Source: Kaistia geumhonensis (GTDB lineage Bacteria; Pseudomonadota; Alphaproteobacteria; Rhizobiales; Kaistiaceae). Taken from it: a stretch of DNA of 64,000 nucleotides. Positions 1-8,806 of the stretch are shown in pieces. The position numbers were made by a program, and so were the translations under genes. The notes beneath the pieces are model-generated. The model searched no databases, was not told where the DNA came from, and was given only the letters and a program-made list of their open reading frames with translations. Position 1 is the stretch's first letter. Each line of letters begins with the position of its first letter. The stretch is taken from assembly GCF_030815145.1 (NCBI RefSeq), contig NZ_JAUSWJ010000001.1:186001-250000 (forward strand), read 5' to 3'.

Positions 1-2
1 TG

Positions 3-1457
3 AAGGGCGTCGGCGCGGTCTGCACGACCTATGGCGTCGGCGAGCTCAGCGCGATCAACGGCATCGCCGGCTGCTATGCCGAGCATCTGCCGGTCTTCCA
101 TCTCGTGGGCATGCCCAACACGGCGACGCTCAAGGGGCGCAAGCTGGTGCATCACTCGCTCGGCAATGGCGAGTTCGATCTCTTTCGCCGCATGAGCGAA
201 CCGGTCGTCGTGGCCCATGCCGTGCTGACGCCGGAGAATGTCGCGCAGGAGACGGAGCGGCTGATCCATGCCGCGCTCTATCACCGCAGGCCGGTCTATA
301 TGGGCTTCCCGGCGGACCTCGCGCTGAAGCCGGTGCTCGGCACCGCGCAGCCGATCCCGATGCCGCCGAGCGACGCCGCCGCGCTCGCCACTGTGACCGA
401 TGCGATCGTCGCCGCGCTCGACAATGCGAAGTCGGCCGTCATCGTCGCCGGCATGCTGGTCGGCCGGGCCGGACATGCCGATGCGCTTGCGCGACTGGTG
501 GAAGGATCGGGCCTGCCCTTCGCCACGGTGTTTTCCGGCAAGTCGGTGCTCGACGAGCGCCATCCGAACTATATCGGCATGTATGACGGCGCGCTGCTCG
601 AGCCGGAGGTCCGCGCGCAGGTGGAGGGTGCCGACCTCGTCATCGACATCGGCGCGCCGATGACCGATTTCGACAGCGGCGTGTTCACGGCCAAGCTCGA
701 CCCGGACCGCACCATTATCGTCGGCCATCACCATGTCCGGATCGGCAGCAAGACGCATGCGAACGTGGAACTGGCCGATCTTCTGGACGCGCTCTCCGCA
801 CGGCTCGCGCATCGCGACTGGCCGCGCCGGACGCCGGGATCGCTGGGGCCGGTGAAGGGAGCGGGTTCCGATCCGATCGACGCGGCGGCGCTTTATCCGC
901 GCTGGGCCGCCTTCCTTGCACCGGGCGACATCGTCATCGCGGAAACGGGCACGGCCTCGATGGGGCTCGCCTTCGCATGGCTGCCCGAGGGCGCCTATTT
1001 CCAGAACCAGACGCTGTGGGGGTCGATCGGCTGGGCGACGCCGGCCGCCGTCGGTGCCGCCGTGGCGGCGCCCGACCGGCGCACCGTGCTCGTCACCGGC
1101 GAGGGTTCGCACCAGCTCACTGTTCAGGAGATCGGCCAGTTCGGGCGTCTCGGCCTGAAGCCGGTGATCTTCGTGCTCAACAATGACGGCTATCTGATCG
1201 AGCGCCTGCTCTGCAAGGACCCGGAGATCGCCTACAACGACCTCGCGCCCTGGAACTACACCGAGCTGCCGCATGCCTTGGGCTGCGAGGACTGGCTCGC
1301 GCTCCGCGTCACGACCTGCGCCGAATTCGACGCGGCGATGGACAAGGCGCGGACGGCGACGAGCGGCGTCTATATCGAGGTGGTCACCGACCGCTATGCA
1401 TCCTCGGAGCTGGCGCTGAAGCTGCACGACGCGATGCAGGCCATCTACAAGGCCTGA
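3..1457 (+). CDS. Thiamine-diphosphate-dependent 2-oxo acid decarboxylase, 5'-truncated
   Basis: The reading frame is open from base 3, so the N-terminus lies outside the window. The visible part reads like the pyruvate/indolepyruvate decarboxylase branch of ThDP enzymes: an early TTYGVGELSAINGIAG stretch, then HHSLGNGEFD (the His-His pair used in catalysis in this family), and a C-terminal ThDP/Mg motif GEGSHQLTVQEI ending in NNDGYLIE. The usual GDG is GEG here. Enzymes of this family release CO2 from 2-oxo acids to give aldehydes. The gene converges on the tetronate isomerase gene 12 bases away. Its substrate is not evident; a role in the neighbouring acid-sugar pathway is possible but unproven. 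Confidence 0.8.
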   Translation, partial: KGVGAVCTTYGVGELSAINGIAGCYAEHLPVFHLVGMPNTATLKGRKLVHHSLGNGEFDLFRRMSEPVVVAHAVLTPENVAQETERLIHAALYHRRPVYMGFPADLALKPVLGTAQPIPMPPSDAAALATVTDAIVAALDNAKSAVIVAGMLVGRAGHADALARLVEGSGLPFATVFSGKSVLDERHPNYIGMYDGALLEPEVRAQVEGADLVIDIGAPMTDFDSGVFTAKLDPDRTIIVGHHHVRIGSKTHANVELADLLDALSARLAHRDWPRRTPGSLGPVKGAGSDPIDAAALYPRWAAFLAPGDIVIAETGTASMGLAFAWLPEGAYFQNQTLWGSIGWATPAAVGAAVAAPDRRTVLVTGEGSHQLTVQEIGQFGRLGLKPVIFVLNNDGYLIERLLCKDPEIAYNDLAPWNYTELPHALGCEDWLALRVTTCAEFDAAMDKARTATSGVYIEVVTDRYASSELALKLHDAMQAIYKA

Positions 1458-1469
1458 CGCGATCCGCCG

Positions 1470-2243
1470 TCAGCTTGGCAGTCGGCGGCGCCAGTCGAGG
1501 CCGGCCAGCGTTCCGGCGGCTGGCCGGTATTCGCAGCCGACATGGCCGCCATAGCCGAGCGCGTCGAGGGCCGCGAAGATGCGGAAATCGTCGAGCTCGC
1601 CCGTTCCGGGCTCGTTGCGCAGCGGCACCGATGCGGTCTGGACGTGGCCGATGATCGGCATCATGGCCTCGAGCCCCTTCAGCACGTCGCCGTGCAGGAT
1701 CTGCCGGTGATAGATGTCGAACTGGAGCTTGAGGTTCGGCCGGCCGAGTGCCTCGATCAGCCCGGCGGCGAAGTCGAAGTCGTCGAGGAGATAGCCCGGC
1801 ATGTCGCGGCGGTTGAGGGGCTCGATCAGGAGATCGAGCCCCTCGGCGCCGACGGCATCGGCGGCGAAGGCGAGGGCGTCGCGATAGCGCGCCAGCGCCG
1901 CGCCATCCGCGCGGCTCGCGATGCCGGCCATCAGATGCAGGCGCGGAACGCCGAGCGTCTTCGCATAGACAAGGGCTTTCTCGACGCCTGCGCGGAACTC
2001 GTCCTCGCGCCCCGCGAGCGCGGCGATGCCGCGCTCTCCCCTGGCCCAGTCGCCGGGCGGCATGTTGAAGAGCACGGCCCGCAGGCCATTCCCGGTCAGC
2101 TTCTCCGCGATCACCTCGGCCGGAAACTCGTATGGAAAGAGAAACTCGACGGCGTCGAAGCCGGCTTCGGCCGCCGCCCCGAACCGGTCGAGAAAGGCAT
2201 GCTCGTTGAACATCATGGTGAGGTTCGCGGCGAAGCGCGGCAT
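1470..2243 (-). CDS. otnI: 2-oxo-tetronate isomerase OtnI (hydroxypyruvate isomerase family)
   Basis: 257 residues, the usual length for Hyi/OtnI TIM-barrel isomerases. It starts MPRFAANLTMMFNEHAFLDRF and contains the family's LLIEPLNRRDMPGYLL segment (metal-binding Glu) and a later QFDIYHRQI segment. OtnI converts 2-oxo-tetronate to 3-oxo-tetronate. The assignment over plain hydroxypyruvate isomerase rests on the neighbours: LtnD lies upstream on the same strand (15-base gap), and OtnK/OtnC lie just across the divergent promoter. A GGAG ribosome site sits 8 bases before the ATG. A 3-oxo-isoapionate decarboxylase (OiaC-like) is an alternative, since an ApnL-like lactonase is in the locus. Confidence 0.8.
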   Translation of the reverse strand: MPRFAANLTMMFNEHAFLDRFGAAAEAGFDAVEFLFPYEFPAEVIAEKLTGNGLRAVLFNMPPGDWARGERGIAALAGREDEFRAGVEKALVYAKTLGVPRLHLMAGIASRADGAALARYRDALAFAADAVGAEGLDLLIEPLNRRDMPGYLLDDFDFAAGLIEALGRPNLKLQFDIYHRQILHGDVLKGLEAMMPIIGHVQTASVPLRNEPGTGELDDFRIFAALDALGYGGHVGCEYRPAAGTLAGLDWRRRLPS

Positions 2244-2258
2244 CGGGCGGTCTCCAGA

Positions 2259-3164
2259 TCAGGCCTTTGAGGGGAGGTCGAGCCCGGCGATCATGGCGTA
2301 GAGCCGCGCGACGGACGCGTCGTCGTCCTGCGCCATGCCGGCGGCCGCCGTGGCCAAGAAGAGCTGCAGCGCCGCGCTCGCGACCGGAAGCGGGAAGCTG
2401 CCGCTTCGGCCGATATCCGAGACGATGCCGAGATCCTTGGTGAAGATCGAGACGGCGCTCTTCGGGCTGTAGTCGCCCGCAAGGATATGCGGCACGCGAT
2501 TCTCGAACATCCAACTGTTGCCGGCCGACTGCGTGATGACCTCAAACACGCGGGAAAGATCGAGATCGAGGCTCTTCGCGAAGGCCATCGCCTCGCAGGC
2601 CGCGGCGATATGGATACCGGCGAGCAACTGGTTGACGATCTTGAAAGAGGAGCCGACGCCGGCTTCCGCTCCGAGCGCATGGACCCGCGCGGCGATCGCG
2701 CCGAGCACGGGCTCGGCGGCGGCGAAGGCGGCGGGCGAGCCCGAGGCCATGACGGTGAGTTCGCCGCTGGCCGCCCGCGTGGCGCCGCCGCTGATCGGCG
2801 CGTCGAGATAGTGGAGGCCCGTCGCCTCCACGCGAGCGGCGATCCGGCGCGCATCGGCGGGCGCCATGGTAGCCGAGGCGATGACGACGGCGCCGGCCGA
2901 AAGAGCAGCGGCAGCGCCGTTTTCTCCGAACAGTACCGCCTCGGTCTGCGCCGCATTGACGACGACGACGAGGAGGGCAGAAGCGCCGCGCGCCGCCTCG
3001 GCGGGCGTCGCAGCGGCATGACCGCCCAAGTCCCGAAGCCGGTCGCGGGCGGTGTCGGAGAGATCGCAGCCCCTGACGGAGAGCCCGGCGCGGATCAGCG
3101 ACCCGGCCATGCCGAGCCCCATCGATCCGAGGCCGACGACGGCGACATCCACTGGCGTGACCAT
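2259..3164 (-). CDS. ltnD: L-threonate dehydrogenase LtnD (beta-hydroxyacid dehydrogenase family)
   Basis: 301 residues from the ATG at 3164, which has an AGGGAGA ribosome site; longer in-frame starts would run through the operator region. The N-terminus VDVAVVGLGSMGLGMAG is the NAD-binding Rossmann motif of 3-hydroxyisobutyrate/6-phosphogluconate-type dehydrogenases. DAPISGGATRA is the substrate loop and FKIVNQLLAG contains the catalytic Lys. LtnD oxidises L-threonate to 2-oxo-tetronate, the substrate of OtnI downstream. Transcription starts from the operator region shared with the lacI-type gene. Another 2-hydroxy acid substrate, such as D-glycerate or D-apionate, cannot be excluded. Confidence 0.78.
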   Translation of the reverse strand: MVTPVDVAVVGLGSMGLGMAGSLIRAGLSVRGCDLSDTARDRLRDLGGHAAATPAEAARGASALLVVVVNAAQTEAVLFGENGAAAALSAGAVVIASATMAPADARRIAARVEATGLHYLDAPISGGATRAASGELTVMASGSPAAFAAAEPVLGAIAARVHALGAEAGVGSSFKIVNQLLAGIHIAAACEAMAFAKSLDLDLSRVFEVITQSAGNSWMFENRVPHILAGDYSPKSAVSIFTKDLGIVSDIGRSGSFPLPVASAALQLFLATAAAGMAQDDDASVARLYAMIAGLDLPSKA

Positions 3165-3183
3165 CGGCTTTCTCCCTGCGGCT

Positions 3184-3199
3184 ATGACAGCGCTGTCAT
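3184..3199. promoter_or_regulatory. LacI-family operator O1 (perfect 16-bp palindrome)
   Basis: ATGACAGCGCTGTCAT is a perfect palindrome with a central CG, as typical for LacI/GalR operators. It lies 20 bases before the ltnD start and between the divergent ltnD and lacI-type genes, so it should control both. Confidence 0.8.
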
Positions 3200-3238
3200 T
3201 ATCCCTTGCCATAGCCGCCGAGATGATGCAAACCATTT

Positions 3239-3254
3239 GTGTTAGCGCTGTCAT
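3239..3254. promoter_or_regulatory. LacI-family operator O2 (imperfect copy)
   Basis: GTGTTAGCGCTGTCAT matches O1 at 13 of 16 bases, with a perfect right half-site. Its centre is 55 bp from that of O1, and it lies 20 bases before the regulator's ATG, which suggests autoregulation and possibly looping. Confidence 0.7.
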
Positions 3255-3273
3255 CGCGCGAAGGAGGTCGTGC

Positions 3274-4293
3274 ATGTCGGGCGAGGGGAGGGATCAGGGC
3301 AATCGCGCGCTGCTCGCCGATGTCGCTCGGCTCTCGGGCGTCAGCGAGATCACCGTCTCCCGCGTCGTGCGCAACAAGGGGCCGATCGCTCCGGCGACGC
3401 GCGAGCGCGTGCTGCGCGCCGTCGCCGAGACGGGCTATGTGCCGAACCGCCTCGCAGGCGCGCTGGCCTCGTCCGGCTCGGCGCTGGTCGGCGTCGTGCT
3501 ACCGTCGGTCTCCAACATCGTCTTTGCCGACGTGCTGCGCGGCATCCACGCCGCGCTGGCCCCAAGCGGCCACCAGCCGGTCGTCGGCGTCACCGATTAT
3601 GACCGAGACGAGGAGGAGCGGGTCGTCCGCTCGCTGCTCGCCTGGCAACCGGCGGCGATGATCCTCGCCGGCTTCGAGCATACCGCCGCGACGCGGGCAA
3701 TGCTGATAGCGGGGAGGATCCGCGTCGCGGAGATCATGGACATCGACACGGCGCCGATCGATGTCGCGGTCGGGCTGTCGCATCGCCGGGCGGGGCGGGA
3801 TATCGCGCGCCACCTGATCGCGCGCGGCTATCGCCGCTTCGCCTATGTCGGCCATGACTGGGACCGCGATCGCCGCGCGCGCCTGCGCTATGACGGGCTC
3901 GTCGAGACGCTCGCCGAGGGCGGGCTCTCGCTGGTCGGCGAACGCCGCATCGCCGGACCGAGTTCGACGCTCGCCGGTCGCGAGATGCTGGCGGCGCTGA
4001 TGGCGAGCGGCGCGCGGCCCGACGTGGTCGTCTTCTCCAACGACGACATGGCCGTCGGCGGCTATTTCCATTGCCTCGCCGCGGGGCTCGCGCCGCGCGA
4101 CGACATCGCGCTGTTCGGCTTCAACGGCCTCGACATCGCCGCCGCGCTGCCGCTTCGGCTCTCGACGGTGCGCACCAACCGCATGCTGATCGGCGAACGC
4201 GCCGCCGCGGCGCTGGTCGGCCAAGGCGACCGGCCCGACGCGCCGGAAATCATCGATACCGGATATGTGCTCGAGGCCGGCGAAACGGCCTGA
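3274..4293 (+). CDS. LacI/GalR-family transcriptional regulator of the tetronate genes
   Basis: 339 residues from the ATG at 3274, chosen because AAGGAGG lies 6 bases upstream and because a longer start would run through the operators. The N-terminal helix-turn-helix reads LLADVARLSGVSEITVSRVV, followed by the hinge helix NRLAGALASS. The remainder is a periplasmic-binding-protein-like effector domain with the usual VVFSNDDMAVGG segment. It is first in a plus-strand run with otnK and otnC and divergent from ltnD-otnI. It probably represses both units until a tetronate-type ligand binds. Resembles GntR/LacI gluconate repressors in its HTH. Confidence 0.9.
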   Translation: MSGEGRDQGNRALLADVARLSGVSEITVSRVVRNKGPIAPATRERVLRAVAETGYVPNRLAGALASSGSALVGVVLPSVSNIVFADVLRGIHAALAPSGHQPVVGVTDYDRDEEERVVRSLLAWQPAAMILAGFEHTAATRAMLIAGRIRVAEIMDIDTAPIDVAVGLSHRRAGRDIARHLIARGYRRFAYVGHDWDRDRRARLRYDGLVETLAEGGLSLVGERRIAGPSSTLAGREMLAALMASGARPDVVVFSNDDMAVGGYFHCLAAGLAPRDDIALFGFNGLDIAAALPLRLSTVRTNRMLIGERAAAALVGQGDRPDAPEIIDTGYVLEAGETA

Positions 4294-4308
4294 GAAGAGG
4301 AGAATGCC

Positions 4309-5574
4309 ATGCTGCTCGGCGCTGTAGCCGACGATCTGACCGGCGCGACGGATCTCGCCCTCATGCTGGCGCGCGAAGGCATGAAGACGGTGCAGGTGGT
4401 GGGCACGCCGCCGGCGACCTTCGACCCAGGGGAGGCCGAGGCGGTGGTCGTCGCGCTGAAATCGCGCACCATCCCCGCGGGCGAGGCGGTCGCGCTGTCG
4501 CTGGAGGCCGCACGGTGGCTCCGCGCCCATGGCGCGCGGCAGATCATCTTCAAATATTGCTCGACCTTCGATTCGACCGCCGAGGGCAATATCGGGCCGG
4601 TGGCAGAGGCGCTGATGGGTGAACTCGGCGCGGCGGTCACCATCGCCTGCCCCGCCTTCCCGGCCAACAAGCGCACCGTCTATCGCGGCCATCTCTTCGT
4701 CGGTGACCTGCTGCTCTCCGACAGCCCGATGAAGGATCATCCGCTGACGCCGATGCGCGACGCCAATCTCGTCCGCGTGCTGCAGGCGCAGACCTCCGTT
4801 CCGGTCGGGCTCGTGGCGCGCGAGACCGTCGCCAAGGGTCCGGATGCGATCCGCGCCGCCTTCGCCGCGGCGGAGGCCGAGGGGCCGCGCATGCTGATCG
4901 TCGATGCGATCGAGGATGACGATCTCCGCGCCATCGGCGAGGCCGCGGCAGGGCTGCCGCTCATTACCGGCGGCTCGGGCATCGCGATCGGCCTGCCGGC
5001 GAATTTCCGCCGCGCGGGGCTGATCGAAGGCAGCGGCGCTCCGGCCCGCCTCGCGGCGCCGGCCGGACGGCCGGTCGTTCTCGCGGGATCCTGCTCGGCG
5101 GCGACGCGGCGGCAGGTGGCGGCGGCGATCGACGCAGGCATGCCGGCCCTCAAGGTCGATCCGCTCGCGATCGCGGAGGGGACGGACACGGCCGGGACGG
5201 TTCTCGCCTTCATCGAGGCGGCAGGCGAAGGTCCCGCTCTGGTCTATGCGAGCGACGAGCCGGCGGCGGTCGCCCGCGCGCAGGAAAAGCTCGGCCGCGA
5301 GCGGGCCGGGGAACTGGTCGAGCACCTCTTCGCCGCGGTCGCCACGAGCCTGCGCGACCGGGGCTATACCCGCTTCCTCGTCGCCGGCGGCGAGACCTCG
5401 GGCGCCGTCGTGCAGGCGCTCGGCGTCGCGGCGCTCGCCATCGGTCCGGAGATCGACCCGGGCGTGCCGTGGACGCTCAGCCTCGGCGATGCGAAGCCGG
5501 TGGCGCTGGCGCTCAAATCCGGCAATTTCGGCGCCGACGACTTCTTCCTGAAGGCATGGAGCTTCCTCGAATGA
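4309..5574 (+). CDS. otnK: 3-oxo-tetronate kinase OtnK (DUF1537, four-carbon acid sugar kinase)
   Basis: 421 residues, the normal length for DUF1537 kinases. The N-terminal domain starts LLGAVADDLTGATDLALML, the family's substrate-binding ADDLTGA motif, and continues with KYCSTFDST. The C-terminal nucleotide-binding domain has GGETSGAVVQALGV. The enzyme phosphorylates 3-oxo-tetronate at O4, after OtnI. The start has GAAGAGGAG upstream, 15 bases after the regulator stop. It overlaps otnC by ATGA, implying translational coupling. An OiaK-like kinase acting on 3-oxo-isoapionate is a possible alternative within the same family. Confidence 0.88.
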   Translation: MLLGAVADDLTGATDLALMLAREGMKTVQVVGTPPATFDPGEAEAVVVALKSRTIPAGEAVALSLEAARWLRAHGARQIIFKYCSTFDSTAEGNIGPVAEALMGELGAAVTIACPAFPANKRTVYRGHLFVGDLLLSDSPMKDHPLTPMRDANLVRVLQAQTSVPVGLVARETVAKGPDAIRAAFAAAEAEGPRMLIVDAIEDDDLRAIGEAAAGLPLITGGSGIAIGLPANFRRAGLIEGSGAPARLAAPAGRPVVLAGSCSAATRRQVAAAIDAGMPALKVDPLAIAEGTDTAGTVLAFIEAAGEGPALVYASDEPAAVARAQEKLGRERAGELVEHLFAAVATSLRDRGYTRFLVAGGETSGAVVQALGVAALAIGPEIDPGVPWTLSLGDAKPVALALKSGNFGADDFFLKAWSFLE

Positions 5575-6215
5575 CCGCGATCTTGAGCGACGCAACGCGA
5601 CTTCGGGACGAGATCTGCCGGGTGGGCGCCTCGATCTTCGAGCGGGGGCTGACCTTCGGCTCGACGGGCAATATCAGCGCGCGGCTGCCGAACGGCGAAC
5701 TGCTCATGACGCCGACCAACGCGTCGCTCGGCGATCTCGACCCGGCGCGGCTGTCGCGCTTCTCGGCCGAGGGCGTGCAGATCGACGGCGACAAGCCGAC
5801 CAAGGAAGCGTTCCTGCATCGCTGCATGTATTGCGAGCGGCCGGGCGCGGGCGCGGTGGTGCATCTCCATTCGACCTATTCGGTCGCGGTGAGCATCCTC
5901 GCCGATGTCGATCCCGAGGACGTGCTGCCGCCGCTCACCGCCTATTACGTGATGCGGGTCGGCTCGCTGCCGCTCATCCCCTATTACCCCCCGGGCGACG
6001 AGAGCCTGGCTCTGGCGGTCGGCGAGAAGGCCAAGGCGCACAGCGCCGTCCTTCTCGCCAATCACGGTCCGGTCGTTTCCGGCGCGACGCTGCGCGAGGC
6101 GCAGTACGCGACCGAGGAACTGGAAGAGACGGCCAAGCTCCACCTTATGCTGGAAGGCCGCCGCATCCGTCCGCTGACGTCCGAGCAGGTGGACGCGCTG
6201 CGCCGCCGGACATGA
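5571..6215 (+). CDS. otnC: 3-oxo-tetronate 4-phosphate decarboxylase OtnC (class II aldolase family)
   Basis: 214 residues from the ATG that overlaps the otnK stop (ATGA). It has the class II aldolase/adducin fold signatures: STGNISAR near the N-terminus, a metal-binding HLHSTYSVAV, and ANHGPVV with the third metal His. In the tetronate pathway this enzyme decarboxylates 3-oxo-tetronate 4-phosphate to dihydroxyacetone phosphate, delivering carbon to glycolysis. Coupling to otnK supports this over a fuculose-phosphate aldolase role. Its stop is 15 bases from the converging SDR gene. Confidence 0.86.
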   Translation: MTAILSDATRLRDEICRVGASIFERGLTFGSTGNISARLPNGELLMTPTNASLGDLDPARLSRFSAEGVQIDGDKPTKEAFLHRCMYCERPGAGAVVHLHSTYSVAVSILADVDPEDVLPPLTAYYVMRVGSLPLIPYYPPGDESLALAVGEKAKAHSAVLLANHGPVVSGATLREAQYATEELEETAKLHLMLEGRRIRPLTSEQVDALRRRT

Positions 6216-6230
6216 CCGGCGGCGGCGCGG

Positions 6231-6980
6231 TCAGCCGCGGCCGATCAGCGGCATCTTGGTCGCCATGATCGTCATCTGCAGGATGTTGGTATCGAGCGGC
6301 AGGCCAGCCATGTGAACGACCGCATCGGCGACATGGCGCACGTCGAAGGTCGGCTCGATCTTGGTCGAGAGGTCGGGCTGAAGCACGCCGCTCTTCATCT
6401 TGGCCGCCATCGGCGTCTCGGTGTTGCCGATGTCGATCTGGCCGCAGGCGATGTCGTATTTGCGCCCGTCGAGAGCGGTCGACTTGGTGAGGCCGAGAAC
6501 GGCATGCTTCGAGGCCGTGTAGGGCGCGGAATTCGGGCGAGGCCGGTCGGCGGAGATCGAGCCGTTATTGATGATGCGGCCGCCGCGCGGCGACTGGTCC
6601 TTCATGAGGCGGAAGGCGGCGCGCGTGCAGAGGAAGACGCCGGTGACATTGGTGTCGATGACGGCCTTCCACTGCTCGAAGGCGAGGTCCTCGATGTTAA
6701 CGGGCGGCGCGTTCACGCCGGCGTTGTTGAACAGCACGTCGAGGCGGCCGAACCGCTCCTTGACCGCGCCGAACAGCGCATCGACCGATGCCGGGTCGGT
6801 CAGGTCGGACGGCGCCACCAGCACCTCACCCGACGCCTCGCGGGCGAGCTGCTCGAGCGGCTCGACGCGGCGGCCGGTGACGGCGAGGCTGTAGCCGGCG
6901 GCGGAAAGCGCGAGCGCGACGGCCCGTCCGATGCCCGTTCCGGCGCCCGTCACGAGCGCGATCCTGCCTGTTGCGGTCAT
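6231..6980 (-). CDS. Short-chain dehydrogenase/reductase (SDR)
   Basis: 249 residues with a classical SDR layout: the Rossmann motif TGAGTGIG at residues about 11-18, NNAGV at about 88-92, a serine in INNGSIS and a YTASK active-site segment. It appears to be the last gene of the long minus-strand operon that begins with the GntR regulator or binding protein. GGAG lies 6 bases before the ATG. In this setting it probably oxidises or reduces a sugar, lactone or sugar acid. The substrate cannot be read from sequence. Confidence 0.85.
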   Translation of the reverse strand: MTATGRIALVTGAGTGIGRAVALALSAAGYSLAVTGRRVEPLEQLAREASGEVLVAPSDLTDPASVDALFGAVKERFGRLDVLFNNAGVNAPPVNIEDLAFEQWKAVIDTNVTGVFLCTRAAFRLMKDQSPRGGRIINNGSISADRPRPNSAPYTASKHAVLGLTKSTALDGRKYDIACGQIDIGNTETPMAAKMKSGVLQPDLSTKIEPTFDVRHVADAVVHMAGLPLDTNILQMTIMATKMPLIGRG

Positions 6981-7001
6981 GTGTAACTCCGAAGCTTTGC
7001 G

Positions 7002-7769
7002 CTATTGCGCGAGGAAGCCGCCATCGACGGGCAGCGTGTGGCCGGTGATCATGGACGCACCCGGCCCGGCCAGGAAGAGGATCGCCGAGGCGACTTCCTC
7101 GGGATCGGCGAGGCGGCGCATCGGCGTCATCGCCTCGATCTTCTCGACGAGCGCGGGATCGGCGGTCAGCGGCGCGATGAAGGGCGTGCGGACATAGGTC
7201 GGTGCGACGGCGTTGACGCGGATGCCGTGGCCCGCCCATTCGACGGCAAGGGCGCGGGTCAGGTTGACGATCGCGCCCTTCGTCGTCTGATAGGAGATGT
7301 TCGGGTAGAGGCCGCCGCCCGAGAAGCCCATTATCGACGAGACATTGACGATCGCGCCGCCGCGGCCGCTCGCGATCATGGCGCGCGCGGCGATCCGGCA
7401 GGCGAGGAAGGTGCCGGTCATGTTGACGTCGACGACCTTCTGCCAGTCGGCGAGCGCGAGTTCGACGGCGGGCCGGCGGATCGCCGTGCCGGCGCTGTTG
7501 ACCAGGATGTCGAGGCCGCCGCACGCCTCGACGATCCGCGCGATGGCGGCCTCGAGCGAGGGCTCGTCCGAAACGTCGGCGGTGACGGAGAGGGCGCCGT
7601 CGCCGATCCGCGCCAGCGTCTCGGCCGCGACTTCGGAGCGATCGATGATCGCGACGCGGGCCCCGGCCGCCGCGAGCGCCTCGGCGCTCGCAAGGCCGAT
7701 GCCGCTGCCGCCGCCGGTGACGGCGGCGACGCGGCCGGAAAGCGAGAAGGGATGGGCGTTCGCGGTCAT
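7002..7769 (-). CDS. Short-chain dehydrogenase/reductase (SDR)
   Basis: 255 residues, classical SDR: TGGGSGIG cofactor motif, NSAGT, a VSSIMGFSG catalytic-serine segment, YQTTKGA for the Tyr/Lys pair, and the C-terminal end TLPVDGGFLAQ. This is the type often called 3-oxoacyl-ACP reductase-like or sugar dehydrogenase. It lies between denD and the preceding SDR, with short gaps on both sides, in the acid-sugar operon. GGGAG precedes the ATG by 8 bases. A polyol or aldonate dehydrogenase role is inferred from context only. Confidence 0.85.
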   Translation of the reverse strand: MTANAHPFSLSGRVAAVTGGGSGIGLASAEALAAAGARVAIIDRSEVAAETLARIGDGALSVTADVSDEPSLEAAIARIVEACGGLDILVNSAGTAIRRPAVELALADWQKVVDVNMTGTFLACRIAARAMIASGRGGAIVNVSSIMGFSGGGLYPNISYQTTKGAIVNLTRALAVEWAGHGIRVNAVAPTYVRTPFIAPLTADPALVEKIEAMTPMRRLADPEEVASAILFLAGPGASMITGHTLPVDGGFLAQ

Positions 7770-7789
7770 CGCATGACTCCCGACGGGGC

Positions 7790-8779
7790 TTAGGCCCCGA
7801 TCTTGCCGCCGAGTTCGTCGTCGATATGGATGCGGATGATCTCGTCGAACGAGGCGTCGGCCTTGAAGCCGAGCGACAGCGCCCGCGCGGGATCAAAGTT
7901 GCGCGGCCAGCCGGCGACGATCCGCACGATGGTCGGATCCTCCTCGTGACGGATCAGCTTCACGGCCTTCTCGCCGGCGACCCGACGCAGCGCCTCGATC
8001 TGCTCGCCGACGGTCGCCGAGAGGCCCGGCATGGTGAGGTTGCGGCGCGGTCCGACGGTCTCCCCGTCGATGGTCGCCGCATGCTTCAGGAAGCCGACCG
8101 CGGCGCGGGGCGAGGCATGCCAGTGGCGCACATCGGTCGAGACCGGCAGCACGGCCTCCTGGCCGGCGAGCGGCTCGCGCAGGATGTTGGAGAAGAAGCC
8201 GGACGCGGCCTTGTTGGGCTTGCCCGGACGGATGCAGATCGTGGGCAGGCGGATGCCGACGCCATCGAAGAAGCCGCGCCGGGTGTAGTCGGCCAGCAGC
8301 AATTCGCCGATGGCCTTCTGCGCGCCGTAGCTCGTCAGCGGCGTCGTGAAGAAGTCGTCGGCGATGGCGTCCGGGAAGGGCGCGCCGAACACCGCGATCG
8401 ACGAGGTGAAGACGAGGCGCGGGCGATAGGGCGCCTTCTGGCCTTCGAGGCGGACGGCGTCGAAGAGATAGCGCGTCCCGTCGAGATTGATCCGGTAGCC
8501 CTTGTCGAAATCGGCTTCCGCCTCGCCGGAGACGATGGCGGCGAGATGGAAGATCACGTCCGGCCGGTCGGCGACCAGCCGCGCGGCGGTGCCGGGTTCG
8601 GAGAGATCGGCAACGAGGGTCGAGACCTTGCCGGAGAAACCGGCCGGCGCGGCAGGCTCGAACATGTCGGCGAGCGTGAGGCGCGCAATCTCCTTGCCGC
8701 CGAGGCCGCCATCGGCCACCAGCCGCTCGGTGAGCTTGCGGCCGACCATGCCGGCGGCTCCGATGATCAGGACATGCAT
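7790..8779 (-). CDS. denD: D-erythronate dehydrogenase DenD (extended SDR)
   Basis: 329 residues. It starts MHVLIIGAAGMVGRKL, an NAD-binding extended-SDR (epimerase-type) motif, and has the FHLAAIVSGEAE segment typical of DenD homologues, followed by FTSSIAVFG and YGAQK (catalytic Ser and Tyr/Lys). DenD oxidises D-erythronate to 2-oxo-D-erythronate, which OtnI then isomerises. This lets the locus accept both erythronate (DenD) and threonate (LtnD). It lies in the operon between the ApnL-like gene and the SDR. Confidence 0.82.
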   Translation of the reverse strand: MHVLIIGAAGMVGRKLTERLVADGGLGGKEIARLTLADMFEPAAPAGFSGKVSTLVADLSEPGTAARLVADRPDVIFHLAAIVSGEAEADFDKGYRINLDGTRYLFDAVRLEGQKAPYRPRLVFTSSIAVFGAPFPDAIADDFFTTPLTSYGAQKAIGELLLADYTRRGFFDGVGIRLPTICIRPGKPNKAASGFFSNILREPLAGQEAVLPVSTDVRHWHASPRAAVGFLKHAATIDGETVGPRRNLTMPGLSATVGEQIEALRRVAGEKAVKLIRHEEDPTIVRIVAGWPRNFDPARALSLGFKADASFDEIIRIHIDDELGGKIGA

Positions 8780-8806
8780 GGGAAGGATCCTTGGGGGACG
8801 GTTGCT

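Noticed and set aside
3499-5595. A 698-codon open frame on the minus strand
   Set aside because: It lies antisense to the LacI-type regulator and OtnK and shows no recognisable domain.
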